Shown here piece after piece: positions 18,197 through 26,192 of a stretch of DNA of 64,000 bases. The translations under genes and the position numbers were made by a program. Source of the DNA: Blautia sp. AF19-10LB (lineage in GTDB: Bacteria > Bacillota > Clostridia > Lachnospirales > Lachnospiraceae). Below the pieces are notes generated by a model. That model worked only from the letters and a program-made list of their open reading frames with translations, was not told the DNA's origin and searched no databases. Where the stretch lies: positions 36,944 through 100,943 of the forward strand of contig NZ_QTWS01000010.1 of the NCBI RefSeq assembly GCF_003461245.1, written 5' to 3'. Positions within the stretch are counted from its first letter, which is position 1. Every line of letters starts with the position of its first letter.

Positions 18197-18544
18197 ATGT
18201 CCAAAACAATCCGTGAATTAACAGAAGACCTGCTCGCAGCACCATCCGCATGTGCCGAAGTCAAAGAAACTGCACAGAATTATCTCGATGCTATCGGCAG
18301 CGAAAATGAAGCTGCTGCTGCCAAAACATTCGTAGCAGAACTTGAAGAAGACATCATGCCGATCGACGGTCTGATTGCTTTCGCAGAGTCCGATATGGGT
18401 GCCAAAGTTTTCGGTGAAGAAGGTGCAAAAAACATCCTGATCCACGCCAAAGAGATCAAATCCAACGGAGCAAAATACTGCGACTGCCCTGCATGTGCAG
18501 CGTGTGAAGCACTGCTTGAGAAGAAGGATGAAATCCTGAAATAA
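18197..18544 (+). CDS. Conserved small protein with a CDCPACAAC cysteine cluster
   Basis: 115 residues starting MSKTIRELTEDLLAAPSACA. The reading frame is open further upstream, but GAAGGGAG eight bases before the ATG at 18197 fixes the start. It is acidic and mostly helical by composition, with a C-terminal CDCPACAACEAL motif whose four cysteines could bind a metal or form disulfides. No membrane segment or signal. Proteins of this type recur in gut Lachnospiraceae, sometimes carrying a chaperone name that I do not trust. Function unknown. It is monocistronic, with its own promoter and a strong terminator. Confidence 0.75.
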   Translation: MSKTIRELTEDLLAAPSACAEVKETAQNYLDAIGSENEAAAAKTFVAELEEDIMPIDGLIAFAESDMGAKVFGEEGAKNILIHAKEIKSNGAKYCDCPACAACEALLEKKDEILK

Positions 18545-18584
18545 GGGTTATTGTTTATCAGATAATTACATAATCATTTAGAAT

Positions 18585-18635
18585 GCCCAGACAATGCCGC
18601 ATACGTTTTATCGGCTGCCATTGTCTGGGCGTTTG
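18585..18635 (+). terminator. Terminator after the 18197 gene
   Basis: GCCCAGACAATG (18585-18596) pairs perfectly with CATTGTCTGGGC (18619-18630), followed by GTTTGTCTG. Confidence 0.8.
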
Positions 18636-18664
18636 TCTGACAAGCTAAAGAGACCCGCTGGCAT

Positions 18665-19111
18665 TTACTTAATGTCCATCAGCTTCTCCTGCACTTTCGC
18701 CGGAACTCTGATCAGCTCGAACTTCCAGAAAATACTATATATGTAAGAAATACCAAAAATCTGCCCTATCGCCTTCGGTCCTTTATATTCCGGCAGGATC
18801 AGCTCTGCTTTTCCATCTATATCACAAATCTGAGTTGCATCGATCACTTTGTGAAACGCCAGAAGCACAGAACTTCGAGTCAGAGTTTTGCTGCTTTCCT
18901 TACGGGACACCAGCAGTTCTCCACTGTATTCCCCGTTTCGCTTTCTCTTCACAACATAAGAAAACGGAAGCCCCGATGAAGTATTAAAAAACTCCCCCTG
19001 CCCTGCCAGAAGTGCATCCCACAATAATTTATCAAGTTCTGTTTTCTTCTCCAAAATCCCCTTCTGCAGCCTTTTCACTGCCACCTCACGCTCGCTCTGA
19101 TACATACTCAC
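18665..19111 (-). CDS. Hypothetical protein, unknown family
   Basis: 148 residues from a GTG at 19111 (an ATG two codons later is equally possible). The N-terminal third is charged and probably helical (REVAVKRLQKGILEKKTELDKLL); the rest is mixed, with a hydrophobic IGQIFGISYIYSIFW patch near residue 115-130 too short and too late to be a clear anchor. I recognise no domain. It is transcribed away from the HTH regulator at 19398 with a 286-base AT-rich gap between them that holds repeated GTGATAT motifs, so it may be controlled by that regulator. Confidence 0.6.
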   Translation of the reverse strand: MSMYQSEREVAVKRLQKGILEKKTELDKLLWDALLAGQGEFFNTSSGLPFSYVVKRKRNGEYSGELLVSRKESSKTLTRSSVLLAFHKVIDATQICDIDGKAELILPEYKGPKAIGQIFGISYIYSIFWKFELIRVPAKVQEKLMDIK

Positions 19112-19174
19112 AAAACATCACCGTTCCTTAGTCTCAAGTGTTTTAGTTTTTTATAATTAAGTCATTATGTGTAA

Positions 19175-19399
19175 TATATCACTTAATTTAAGTCTGGCAT
19201 TACGCAAGAACGAAACGCTCTTTAATCTTACCAGTATCTCCAATATTTCTCTTCCAAAGATAATTTTGTCTCTGGTTTTATTCCATATTTTTCCAAAATT
19301 AAGTATTATATATCTTGCTTTTTATATTTCAGGTTTTATATATCCTGTTTCCAGTAAGTTAGTGATATAAAATGTCACAAAAAGGAGAATTTGTGATAT
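19175..19399. promoter_or_regulatory. AT-rich divergent control region with three GTGATAT motifs
   Basis: The motif occurs as TATATCACT (19175-19183), AGTGATATA (19361-19369) and GTGATAT (19393-19399). The last overlaps the start codon of the HTH gene; the second also forms GTGA-n9-TCAC. Such spacing suits autoregulation by the small HTH protein. The rest of the gap is AT-rich without a recognisable gene. Confidence 0.4.
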
Positions 19400-19715
19400 G
19401 AATACGAAGGAAAGTTTCAGCACACGGCTTGCGCAGTTAAGAACGGATGAAGAAATCTCTGCCAGAGAAATGAGCCTTGATCTTGGTCAGAATCCCAGTT
19501 ACATAAATCGAATTGAAAATCAGAAAGCTTATCCATCTATGCAGGTCTTTTTCTATATTTGTGATTATCTCAAAATCACTCCTGGAGATTTTTTTAACCA
19601 GCATATGAGTTACCCGAAAGAAATAAATGAATTAATCAAAATCCTTCAGAATCTGAACTCCGAGCAATTGAAGTTGATCAAACAGATTGCAGAACAGTTT
19701 TGTAAAAAGAAATAA
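19398..19715 (+). CDS. XRE-family helix-turn-helix regulator
   Basis: 105 residues. The N-terminal ~70 residues form a Cro/CI-type HTH: FSTRLAQLRTDEEISAREMS, then LDLGQNPSYINRIENQKAYP. The C-terminal ~35 residues (INELIKILQNLNSEQLKLIK) look like a short dimerisation helix. AAAGGAGAA precedes the ATG. It has its own terminator, so it is monocistronic. Probably a local repressor; targets unknown, though the divergent gene and itself are the obvious candidates. Confidence 0.85.
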   Translation: MNTKESFSTRLAQLRTDEEISAREMSLDLGQNPSYINRIENQKAYPSMQVFFYICDYLKITPGDFFNQHMSYPKEINELIKILQNLNSEQLKLIKQIAEQFCKKK

Positions 19716-19729
19716 AAAATTAAAAAATG

Positions 19730-19770
19730 AACCACAGAACAGTTTTTGACAGCTATTCTGTGGTTTTTGT
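19730..19770 (+). terminator. Terminator after the HTH gene
   Basis: AACCACAGAA (19730-19739) pairs with TTCTGTGGTT (19756-19765), with T-rich sequence after it and A-rich before it, so it works in both directions. Confidence 0.85.
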
Positions 19771-19792
19771 TTTTTATTTCAATGTATCCCAC

Positions 19793-20065
19793 CCAGTCAA
19801 TCTTACGATCTCTGTAGTAATACTCTCTGTCATGGTCGTTGAGTTCTCGAAGGACACGGCAGGGATTACCAAGATGAACATGCCGTCCGCCCCAGTTTGC
19901 ATAAAACGGTGGCTCGATATAACAGCCTTCTCCTGCTTCTGCGAACATTTCTTTGATCAGCTCTGCTCGTTTTTCCATCTGGGATGGGCGGGTCTGATTG
20001 TAGTCGTACATTTTTTCCAGGCAGGTCATCTGGAAACCTACAAGTTCTTTGATGTTTGGATTAAA
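19793..20065 (-). pseudogene. Maltose/galactoside O-acetyltransferase-like gene with internal deletion
   Basis: Reading the minus strand, FNPNIKELVGFQMTCLEKMY, then EGCYIEPPFYANWGGRHVH, runs directly into LGNPCRVLRELNDHDREYYY and DRKIDW. The two flanks are the beginning and end of a sugar O-acetyltransferase of the left-handed beta-helix family. The central ~90 residues, including the hexapeptide repeats, the catalytic histidine and the acetyl-CoA site, are missing in frame. The normal N-terminus is also absent, and after DRKIDW the frame runs into unrelated sequence under the terminator. It cannot be an active enzyme. Confidence 0.8.
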
Positions 20066-20131
20066 AAAATACCAGCTTATAAAGCATAGTGTTGATGTTC
20101 CATACTATATCTTTATAAACTGGTGTTTCTT

Positions 20132-20737
20132 CTATTTATCTAACTCAATTACTCTTGTGCAGACTTTCTTGATCAGTTCCGGGCTGTGGCTGACTACGAG
20201 CATTCCGATATTTCTTCGTTCTGTTTCTTCGATGAGAAAATGCCAGATCTGGCTCTGGGTGATGAGATCCAGCATGGTTGTGATCTCGTCTGCCAGAAGG
20301 AAACGGGTTCTCTGTCCCAGGGCTCTTGCAATGCAGAAGCGCTGTAATTCTCCTCCTGAGAGTTCTGTCGGAAATCTATTCATCCAGTCGGGTTCTATTC
20401 CCAGCTTTTCGATCAGTTCCGGTGCTGTCCTGTCTCCTTCTTCGATTACATTTTTCATGCGGAGTCTTGGATTTACCGCCTGCTCCGGGTGCTGCCAGAT
20501 CATCTGTATCGGACAGTATGCGCCATATTCGCTGAGTGGTTTGCCATCAAGAAGCACTTCGCCACTTTGCGGTGCTTCATATCCAGACAGGATCTTACAC
20601 AGAGTTGTTTTGCCAAAACCACTGGGAGCTATGATTCCTACACGTTCACTGCTGTCTGCACTTAAACTGAACTGTCTCAGTATCTGTCTGCCTTTTACAT
20701 CATAACTAAAAGACAGATTTTTTGCTTCAAGTCTCAT
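20132..20737 (-). CDS. Opp/Nik-type ABC importer ATPase 2 (first importer)
   Basis: 201 residues. Walker A is APSGFGKTT, signature LSGGELQRFCIARAL, Walker B FLLADEITT, H-loop SHSPE. The start is the ATG at 20737, which overlaps the preceding gene's stop as ATGA; an upstream in-frame ATG lies inside that gene and is not used. It is shorter than most OppF/NikE proteins and lacks the C-terminal oligopeptide-transporter extension. It is the last gene of a five-gene importer: binding protein, two permeases, two ATPases. Substrate inferred as a metal complex or peptide from the neighbouring Co/Ni genes. Confidence 0.88.
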   Translation of the reverse strand: MRLEAKNLSFSYDVKGRQILRQFSLSADSSERVGIIAPSGFGKTTLCKILSGYEAPQSGEVLLDGKPLSEYGAYCPIQMIWQHPEQAVNPRLRMKNVIEEGDRTAPELIEKLGIEPDWMNRFPTELSGGELQRFCIARALGQRTRFLLADEITTMLDLITQSQIWHFLIEETERRNIGMLVVSHSPELIKKVCTRVIELDK

Positions 20738-21654
20738 AATATGCACCTCACATATCCACTGCCGGAAGCTTTCCATGGAATCTCGCCCTGACATTCCTGT
20801 GATTTCCTGTCGCATCGTGGTGCAAACGGGCATCCCTGCAGGTTATCTTTTACATAAGGCTGTACCCCGTTAATATATTGGAAACCGTGCTTCGGCATCG
20901 CACGCCAGAGTGCTCTGGTATATGGATGTCGAAGAGTTTCTTCCTCATTAAAATCATCCACTGCCGCGTCTTCGATCGTATAACCGGCATAAAATACCTG
21001 TACTCTGTCTGCCGTTTCCAGGGCAAGTTCCAGATCATGTGTAATGACAAGAACAGCAGCTCCCATATCCGCAAGCTGGCGAAAATGTTCCATTGCACGT
21101 TTTGCGAGTTTCGGATCCAGCCCGGGTGTCGGTTCATCCGCGATGACCAGCTTTGGATTCTCGATCAATGCTGTAGAGATCATGATTCTCCTGGTCATTC
21201 CCCCGGAAAGTTCAAACGGATACTGTTCCTGAACCTTTTTATCCAGAGAATATTGTTCAAAAATAGAATCCAGATGTTTCTTCTTTTCTTTGTTCTTTTT
21301 TCCTTTGCAGATCTGCTGTCCGACCTTCATTAATGGATCCAGATAAGAAGTACTCTGCGGGACCAGAACGATTTCTTTCCCCCGCAGTTTCCGGATGTTT
21401 TTTTCTGTCAGCGGCTCTCCGCAGTATCGTATTTCTCCACCCATTTCAGCATTATATGGCAAAATCCCCATGATCCCATGTGCCAGCAGACTTTTGCCCG
21501 AACCGGAAGAACCGACTACTGCCACCATTTCTCCTGCATGGATCGTGACACTCAAATCTTTGATCACAGGCAGTTCTGTCTGCTGTATTCCTTTCTGGTA
21601 CTGGGTAAAAGATATTTTCATGTTGTTGATTTCCAGAATTTTTTCCCTTTCCAT
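20734..21654 (-). CDS. Opp/Nik-type ABC importer ATPase 1 (first importer)
   Basis: 306 residues. Walker A GSSGSGKSL, signature ELSGGMTRRIMISTAL, Walker B LVIADEPTPGLD, then the C-terminal Cys-containing extension GCPFAPRCDRKSQECQGEIP, which marks ATPases of the peptide/nickel importer family. It follows the inner-membrane permease by 9 bases. Together with the next gene it powers import. Confidence 0.93.
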   Translation of the reverse strand: MEREKILEINNMKISFTQYQKGIQQTELPVIKDLSVTIHAGEMVAVVGSSGSGKSLLAHGIMGILPYNAEMGGEIRYCGEPLTEKNIRKLRGKEIVLVPQSTSYLDPLMKVGQQICKGKKNKEKKKHLDSIFEQYSLDKKVQEQYPFELSGGMTRRIMISTALIENPKLVIADEPTPGLDPKLAKRAMEHFRQLADMGAAVLVITHDLELALETADRVQVFYAGYTIEDAAVDDFNEEETLRHPYTRALWRAMPKHGFQYINGVQPYVKDNLQGCPFAPRCDRKSQECQGEIPWKASGSGYVRCIL

Positions 21655-21663
21655 TCTCTTCTC

Positions 21664-22491
21664 CTATTCGTGTGCACTTGCCGGATCCAGCAGCCTGCGG
21701 AGATTTTCACCTGTTGTATAAAAACATACAACGGTGATCACCAGCATAATTCCCGGAAATAATGCAAGCCACCACTTGCCTGTGATCAGATATTTCATTG
21801 CTTCTGACAAAATAATTCCGATCGCAGGCTGTTCATTTGACAGCCCGAACCCAAGAAAAGTGATACTGGATTCATGAAGGATCGCATGCGGAAAAAGAAG
21901 GACAAGTCCGACAATAAACTGCGGAAGCAGATGTGGAACCATGTGTTTCATTGCGATATACAAGTTGCTTTTTCCCAGTTTTCTGGCTGTTTTTATGTAA
22001 ATCTGTTCTTTGAGCTGCAGCACTTCACCTCTAATCAGTCTCGCCAGAGATGTCCAGTGCGTCAGTGCAACTCCAAGAATGACTCCCTTAAGTCCTCTTC
22101 CGCATGCAACGCAGATAAGGATCAGAAGAAGCATATGCGGAATTCCCATGACCAGGTCTATGATCCATGTCACAATGGTATCTGCTGTTTTTCCCATTGT
22201 TGCAGATACAACTCCAAGAATAAATGCCATGACCGCGCTGAACGTAGCTGCACATACTCCTATGATGATACTGATAGAAAGTCCCCTGACTGTCCGTGCA
22301 AACATATCTCTTCCAAGCCAGTCTGTACCAAACGGATATTTCAGGCAGGGTGCAAGATTTTTTCTGGAAAAATCTGTTGCCCTTGCTGCATCTTCGCAGA
22401 ACAGGCCGCTGATACAGACTGCTATAAGAAACACCACGGCGATAACAAGCCAGAGTACCAGAGTTTTTCTGCGGTTCCATCTGTTTTTCAT
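21664..22491 (-). CDS. Opp/Nik-type ABC permease C subunit (first importer)
   Basis: 275 residues with about six membrane helices. The N-terminal helix is followed by KYPFGTDWLGRDMFARTVRG, the classic start of DppC/OppC/NikC permeases, and the coupling loop near residue 170 reads KLGKSNLYIAMKHMVPHLLP. It overlaps the other permease by four bases. C-terminus LRRLLDPASAHE. Confidence 0.93.
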   Translation of the reverse strand: MKNRWNRRKTLVLWLVIAVVFLIAVCISGLFCEDAARATDFSRKNLAPCLKYPFGTDWLGRDMFARTVRGLSISIIIGVCAATFSAVMAFILGVVSATMGKTADTIVTWIIDLVMGIPHMLLLILICVACGRGLKGVILGVALTHWTSLARLIRGEVLQLKEQIYIKTARKLGKSNLYIAMKHMVPHLLPQFIVGLVLLFPHAILHESSITFLGFGLSNEQPAIGIILSEAMKYLITGKWWLALFPGIMLVITVVCFYTTGENLRRLLDPASAHE

Positions 22492-23483
22492 CTTCCCGCA
22501 CCCCCTCTTCGGATCCGCGGGTCGATGACTCCGTACAGAATATTGGCTATAAAGTTTCCTCCAAACACAAACAGTGCACTTATGATCGTGATCGCCATCA
22601 GAAGCGGCATATCACTTCCAAGACCTGCACTGACCGCTGCCTGTCCAAGTCCCGGATAGGAAAAAACCTGCTCCACAAGCACTGAGCCGCCAAATATCTC
22701 GCTGATCGAAGCAAACTGAAGTGTCACTGCCGGGCCAAGGACATTGCGGAAACCATGGTTTTTGAATATCTGCCAGTTACTCTCTCCTCTTGCTTTTGCA
22801 AAAAGCACGTAATCGCTGTCACAGATGTCGATCATTTTTTCTCTGGTATGCATGGCAATATTGGATATTCCTGTGATGGAAAGTGTCACCGCCGGAAGGA
22901 TTGCATGACGCACACGGTCAAAAAAAGTCACTCCGCTTGCCTCAACTCCAATCGGTACACTTAATCCTATCGGAAGTATTTTGAGCCATACTCCAAAAAT
23001 GATAAGCAACAGCATAGCAATCCAGAATGCCGGGGTACTGGAGATCACCAGACAGTATCCTTTGATGATCTTATCAATCGGTTTTCCACGGTTCATCCCT
23101 GCAAGTGAGCCCAGCAAAAAACCAATCAGTCCTGACAAAATCCATGCAATGATCATCAGAAACAGGGAATTTCCAAGTTTTACGGCGATCACTGTCGTTA
23201 CCTTCTGTCGATAAAGGAGAGATATTCCCATATCTCCCCTCACAAAATCTCTGAACCATGCAATGTAGCGCTGCAGGGGCGGCTGTCCCACGCCCCAGTA
23301 TTCTTCAAGTTTTGCGATCTGTTCCTGACTCATGCTTCCAAGCGCAGCCTGTCCGACGTTCGCTTTCAGAGGATCGATCGGAGAAGCTGTCATAAGTGCA
23401 AAAGCAGCAACACTGACCGCAAACAGCAGAAGCAGCACTTTAATGAAATTTTTTAAGATAAATTTTGCTTTTGAATTATTCAA
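22488..23483 (-). CDS. Opp/Nik-type ABC permease B subunit (first importer)
   Basis: 331 residues with six membrane helices and the DppB/NikB features: an N-terminal helix, then YWGVGQPPLQRYIAWFRDFV and GDMGISLLY, the coupling motif YVLFAKARGESNWQIFKNHG, and VEQVFSYPGLGQAAV. It ends IDPRIRRGGAG. It lies 6 bases after the binding-protein gene. Confidence 0.93.
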   Translation of the reverse strand: MNNSKAKFILKNFIKVLLLLFAVSVAAFALMTASPIDPLKANVGQAALGSMSQEQIAKLEEYWGVGQPPLQRYIAWFRDFVRGDMGISLLYRQKVTTVIAVKLGNSLFLMIIAWILSGLIGFLLGSLAGMNRGKPIDKIIKGYCLVISSTPAFWIAMLLLIIFGVWLKILPIGLSVPIGVEASGVTFFDRVRHAILPAVTLSITGISNIAMHTREKMIDICDSDYVLFAKARGESNWQIFKNHGFRNVLGPAVTLQFASISEIFGGSVLVEQVFSYPGLGQAAVSAGLGSDMPLLMAITIISALFVFGGNFIANILYGVIDPRIRRGGAGR

Positions 23484-23489
23484 GATCTG

Positions 23490-25085
23490 TTACTCCCATG
23501 ACCACTGATCTACGTTATTTACGATAGACCAGCCATGTCCGTGTGGATGGATCTTCTGGTCAGCTACTTTGAGTCCGTCTTTTACAAAGTACAGATGATC
23601 GATATTGCAGAGCCAGATCCACGGGATATCTCCCTCCTGCGTAATTCCGCTCTCTCCGTCCCACTGGGCTTTTTTCCAAAGGTCATACGATGCTTCCAAA
23701 TCACTGGATTTCAGAGCTTCATCCATATATTTGTCTACGGTTTCGTTCGCATATGGAGAGTACTCTGCAAGGCCGGTCTCGCTCATTGTATGATAGATGT
23801 TGTACAGCTCCATTGGTGTATGTGCGCCCCATCCCCATACAAGTGGCTCAGACTCTGCTCTTGTGTAGGCAGTATCCCAGTCAACGCCCTCTGTTGACAC
23901 TTCAATTCCAAGTTCGGCAAGCTGATTCTTGCTGTCTTCTGCCAGTGCCTGGCGAACAGAATCGGATGCCGGATACAGCATGGTAAATTCCGCACGTACG
24001 CCGTCTTTTTCACGGATTCCGTCATCACCTTCTGCCCATCCTGCTGTTTCAAGAATTTCTTTTGCTTTATCCAGATCGTATTCTACTTCTGCTTCCTCGT
24101 TATACCATGGCATTTTATCGCACACGCTGTATGCCGGGGTTCCGTAACCATTCAGGACATTCTGGATCATTTCTTCACGGTCAATGCCGATATTGATCGC
24201 ACGTCTTACTTCCACATCGCTGGTGAAGTCATTTCCATAAGTTACTCCGTCAATTTCCTCTGCTGCAGTTGCCGGAAGGTTGAATCCGCGGTTATCTACT
24301 GTCTGCACGCTGAATAGATCATATCCATCAACCGTCATATCTGAATAAGATGCCGCCGTATGTGCCACGTCTACCGTGCCGGACTGAGCTGCTGCCAGTG
24401 CTGCATCTTCTTCCATGAAAAGAACGGTTACTTTTTTCATTTTTGGTGCTTCGCCGTAGTAGTCCGGATTCGCCTCAAAAATAACCTGCTGTCCTTTGTC
24501 CCACTGTTTCATGATATAACGTCCGGAACCGATCGGATCCTGTCCGTAATTCTCATCATAAGCATGTTCCGGAACGATTCCCACAATTGCCATTGTATAT
24601 GGCCAGACTGCAAATGGTGTGTTCATGTGAAATTCAACCGTTGTATCATCCACAGCCACTGCTTCTTTCAGCATGGAAAAATCATTGACGGAACTGTTAT
24701 CGCGGCAGTTGTTGTATGTAAATGCCACATCGGATGCTGTCAGAGCTTCACCGTCTGTAAATTTGACATCATCCCGGATCTTAACAGTCCAGGTAAGTCC
24801 ATCATCGCTCACAGAATAATCTGTCGCCAGGTCCATACCGATAGAAAGATCTGTGTTTGTAGTAGTAAGTGTGCTCTGGATCAGTGGCTCATGCACATGC
24901 TCTCCTGCGCCCCATCCATATGCCGGGTCAAAACCGGACTCCGGCTCAGATGTTGTCGGCATGGTTACGATTACTTCATCTTTCGCTGTGCTTTCTTCCT
25001 GTGCCGCAAATACAGTTGCAGATCCTCCTGCAAAGGATGCTGTCACACAGACCGCCATCATAATTGCCAGTAATTTTCTCTTCAT
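23490..25085 (-). CDS. Extracellular substrate-binding protein, Opp/Nik family (first importer)
   Basis: 531 residues. Signal peptide MKRKLLAIMMAVCVTASFAG, cleaved probably after SATVFAA; no lipobox cysteine at the cleavage site, so it may be held at the surface by its permeases. The SBP_bac_5 fold is clear: DGLTWTVKIRDDVKFTDGEA near residue 95-115, GSGRYIMKQWDKG, and RRAINIGIDREEMIQ. His-rich tail IHPHGHGW. This family carries peptides, nickel, or metal chelates. The promoter shares a 27-bp box with the Co/Ni ECF operon next door, so a metal or metallophore substrate is likelier than bulk peptides. Confidence 0.9.
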   Translation of the reverse strand: MKRKLLAIMMAVCVTASFAGGSATVFAAQEESTAKDEVIVTMPTTSEPESGFDPAYGWGAGEHVHEPLIQSTLTTTNTDLSIGMDLATDYSVSDDGLTWTVKIRDDVKFTDGEALTASDVAFTYNNCRDNSSVNDFSMLKEAVAVDDTTVEFHMNTPFAVWPYTMAIVGIVPEHAYDENYGQDPIGSGRYIMKQWDKGQQVIFEANPDYYGEAPKMKKVTVLFMEEDAALAAAQSGTVDVAHTAASYSDMTVDGYDLFSVQTVDNRGFNLPATAAEEIDGVTYGNDFTSDVEVRRAINIGIDREEMIQNVLNGYGTPAYSVCDKMPWYNEEAEVEYDLDKAKEILETAGWAEGDDGIREKDGVRAEFTMLYPASDSVRQALAEDSKNQLAELGIEVSTEGVDWDTAYTRAESEPLVWGWGAHTPMELYNIYHTMSETGLAEYSPYANETVDKYMDEALKSSDLEASYDLWKKAQWDGESGITQEGDIPWIWLCNIDHLYFVKDGLKVADQKIHPHGHGWSIVNNVDQWSWE

Positions 25086-25112
25086 TGTCTCATTTCCTCC
25101 TTTTGTTCTTAT

Positions 25113-25173
25113 TTATGCATAACGCTGTGTCTATCAACAGTTTTATGGTTTATTTTTATTTATTATGCATAAC
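25113..25173 (-). repeat. Two TTATGCATAAC repeats in the leader of the first importer
   Basis: The palindrome-containing TTATGCATAAC occurs at 25113-25123 and 25163-25173, each followed on the plus strand within about 3-6 bases by TCTATCA. Both lie between the -10 and the start codon of the binding-protein gene, exactly 50 bases apart. Confidence 0.6.
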
Positions 25174-25183
25174 AAGTTCTATC

Positions 25184-25239
25184 AGTATACCATCAATTTC
25201 GGTCATATATAACCGCCCCTGGGGGATATTGACATATTC
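25184..25239 (-). promoter_or_regulatory. Promoter of the first ABC importer with shared upstream box
   Basis: Minus strand: TATACT (25184-25189), 17-base spacer, weak -35 TTATAT (25207-25212). Directly upstream of the -35 is a 27-bp box (25213-25239): GAATATGTCAATAT then CCCCCAGGGGCGG. The same box, 23 of 27 bases identical, occupies the same place before cbiM. The poor -35 suggests activation. Beyond it the gap holds the third G-tract at 25278-25293 and the terminator at 25405. Confidence 0.7.
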
Positions 25240-25277
25240 ATATATCGCATGGATCATACTGTTTTTTTCATGGCTTT

Positions 25278-25293
25278 ACATCCCCCTGGGAGG
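25278..25293 (+). promoter_or_regulatory. Third CCCCC-n-GGG element, opposite orientation
   Basis: ACATCCCCCTGGGAGG resembles the core of the shared box (ATATCCCCCAGGGTAGG) but is on the plus strand about 65 bases farther upstream of the first importer. It could be a second binding site. No plus-strand gene starts here. Confidence 0.35.
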
Positions 25294-25404
25294 CTTGTTT
25301 TTACACTGCGTTTTGTTAAAATATAGTCAACACAAAGAACTGTGTTATTTTATCAAATAAAGGTGCACAGACCTCCACCCTTAAGGCACCAGTTAACCCA
25401 TAAT

Positions 25405-25443
25405 AAAAAAAGTACTTCTAATCCGCGGGAAGTACTTTTTTTA
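25405..25443 (-). terminator. Terminator after cbiO
   Basis: AAAAAAAGTACTTC pairs with GAAGTACTTTTTTT around a loop containing TAATCCGCGG. Symmetrical and strong; it ends the ECF operon four bases after the cbiO stop. Confidence 0.85.
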
Positions 25444-25446
25444 TAT

Positions 25447-26115
25447 TTATATCATTTTTAATTCATGGTCTTCATTCATAACCGCAAATCTGCTTCCGAT
25501 CGTTTCTGCAAGATGTCGATTATGTGTGATAGTAATCAATGTCTTTCCTGCCCTGTGAAAATTCTTCAGAAATTCCAGCAGCATGTCCTGTGTTTTCTCG
25601 TCCAGACCGGCAAGCGGTTCATCCAATATCAGCACTTCCGGATTTAGTGAAAGAATACAGGCAAGCGAAACTTTGCGTTTCTCACCTCCGCTCAGATGAT
25701 ACGGCGGTCTTTCTCTGAGTTTTTCTATTCCAAACAACTGCAGACAGTCTTCTGTTCTTTGCCTGATTTCAGTTTCTGACAGTCCCATCTGAACAGGGCC
25801 AAATGCAATTTCTTCTTCCACGCTTCCGCAGAACAGCTGTGTATCTGCATTCTGAAACACATATCCCATCTGCTGATGGAACCACTTTGCAAACTGTCTG
25901 TCTTTCAATGCTTTTTCTGTAATTTCATGATCATTATAAAAATAATGTCCCTCAGAAGGATATATAATTCCATTCAATAACCTGATAAGCGTGGATTTCC
26001 CACATCCGTTTGGTCCCTGAATAACCACAGAATCGCCTTTTTCAATCTGGAGATTCACATATCTTAGTGCCACCTCATGCTCATATGCGAAGCAAACTTT
26101 TTCCAGTGTGATCAT
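25447..26115 (-). CDS. cbiO: Co/Ni ECF importer ATPase
   Basis: 222 residues: Walker A GPNGCGKSTL, Q-loop FQNADTQLFCGSVEEEIAFG (typical of ECF ATPases), signature HLSGGEKRKVSLA, Walker B VLILDEPLAGLD. One ATPase is encoded, so it would act as a homodimer, as in CbiMQO systems. A 77-base gap separates it from cbiQ. It is the last gene of the operon. Symbol could equally be nikO. Confidence 0.92.
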   Translation of the reverse strand: MITLEKVCFAYEHEVALRYVNLQIEKGDSVVIQGPNGCGKSTLIRLLNGIIYPSEGHYFYNDHEITEKALKDRQFAKWFHQQMGYVFQNADTQLFCGSVEEEIAFGPVQMGLSETEIRQRTEDCLQLFGIEKLRERPPYHLSGGEKRKVSLACILSLNPEVLILDEPLAGLDEKTQDMLLEFLKNFHRAGKTLITITHNRHLAETIGSRFAVMNEDHELKMI

Positions 26116-26192
26116 AATTGTCTACCTTTATCCTCTCTCCTGCTGCCTTTATGTCTTTATGAAACAGATGTATCGTAAACGTTACTGTTCAT

